Assembly: GCA_947441325.1 (NCBI GenBank)
Contig: CANETR010000107.1
Span: 1-6,897 of the forward strand
Origin: Saprospiraceae bacterium
Lineage (GTDB): Bacteria; Bacteroidota; Bacteroidia; Chitinophagales; Saprospiraceae
Length of the DNA: 6,897 bases
Direction of reading: 5' to 3'
Below are positions 6,740 to 6,897 of the stretch, one piece after another. Made by a program: the position numbers and the translations under genes. How positions within the stretch are numbered: the stretch's first letter is position 1; every line of letters begins with the position of its first letter. The notes under the pieces are model-generated. The model did no database searches. It was given only the letters and a program-made list of their open reading frames with translations, and was not told the DNA's origin.

Positions 6740-6747
6740 TAACTTTG
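6740..6747 (+). promoter_or_regulatory. Candidate -7 box for the right-edge gene
   Basis: TAACTTTG is an exact match to TAnnTTTG and is followed by C, as is common in Bacteroidota promoters. It lies 45 bases before the ATG at 6793, giving a leader of about 40 bases. A TTG at 6724-6726 is only 13 bases upstream, too close to be a standard -33 element. The rest of 6651-6792 is AT-rich with nothing else recognised. Confidence 0.45.
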
Positions 6748-6792
6748 CTTATATAGTAAACTAAGTATCAATTTTCATCAAAACATAAAGCT

Positions 6793-6897
6793 ATGTATCT
6801 AAATTTAGACAGAAATTTTAACCCCTACATGGGCGAGGAAATGAGCTTCGAAAGCTTCATCTTTCCGGGCGGCGAAGGTCACATAAAAATTAGTGGC
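6793..6897 (+). CDS. Start of a gene cut by the right edge; possibly PRPP synthetase-like
   Basis: An open frame from ATG 6793 runs to the window end, giving 35 residues that begin MYLNLDRNFNPYMG. It is supported by the exact -7 box upstream, the preceding terminator, and a plausible soluble-protein composition. The segment SFESFIFPGGEGHIKI (18-33) resembles, from memory, the N-terminal part of divergent ribose-phosphate pyrophosphokinase-like proteins, where a phenylalanine-rich strand is followed by an (F/P)xGGE-hIKI turn. Some of these are encoded beside nicotinamide phosphoribosyltransferase in NAD salvage modules. Thirty-five residues are not enough for a firm call, and no active-site motif is visible. 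Confidence 0.6.
   Translation, partial: MYLNLDRNFNPYMGEEMSFESFIFPGGEGHIKISG

Noticed and set aside
1..6897. Mobile elements, CRISPR arrays, tRNA/rRNA genes or phage genes
   Set aside because: I saw no transposase, terminal inverted repeats, regularly spaced repeats, or tRNA/rRNA-like sequences on either strand.

Overview
The window looks like chromosomal DNA from a Bacteroidota bacterium, probably an environmental lineage rather than a gut Bacteroidales. The evidence is a very large secreted metalloprotease ending in a type IX secretion (T9SS) sorting tail, PKD and Ig-like modules typical of that phylum, a BlaI/M56 gene pair, AT-rich intergenic DNA, start codons without Shine-Dalgarno sequences, and -7 boxes resembling the Bacteroidota consensus TAnnTTTG.

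Layout, left to right. On the minus strand a BlaI/MecI-type repressor gene (441..824) is followed, 35 bases downstream, by the 5' part of an M56 (BlaR1/MecR1-like) membrane protease/sensor gene that runs off the left edge (1..405). Head-to-head with it, across a 266-base AT-rich gap holding two small inverted repeats, is a PhoD-like phosphodiesterase/phosphatase lipoprotein gene (1091..2188, +). It converges on mscL (2220..2618, -), and one 12-bp hairpin between them appears to stop transcription in both directions. The right half is a single 1244-residue gene (2857..6591, +) for a T9SS-dependent M36 (fungalysin-type) metallopeptidase. Its order is signal peptide, FTP propeptide, catalytic domain split by a protease-associated (PA) domain, PKD, an Ig-like domain carrying a large insertion, a second PKD, and the T9SS type A tail. 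A strong intrinsic terminator follows. A new gene starts at 6793 and runs off the right edge; its 35 visible residues faintly resemble a phosphoribosyl-pyrophosphate synthetase-like protein.

Functionally the window is mostly independent units: a regulator/sensor pair of unknown target, an envelope phosphoesterase, an osmotic safety valve, and a large exported protease with its own terminator. I see no mobile element, CRISPR array, tRNA, rRNA or defence system, and no convincing undescribed multi-gene system. The most interesting points are the three-cysteine loop in the M56 sensor, the shared blaI/phosphoesterase control region, the domain nested inside the Ig-like module of the protease, and the helically phased direct repeat upstream of the protease gene.
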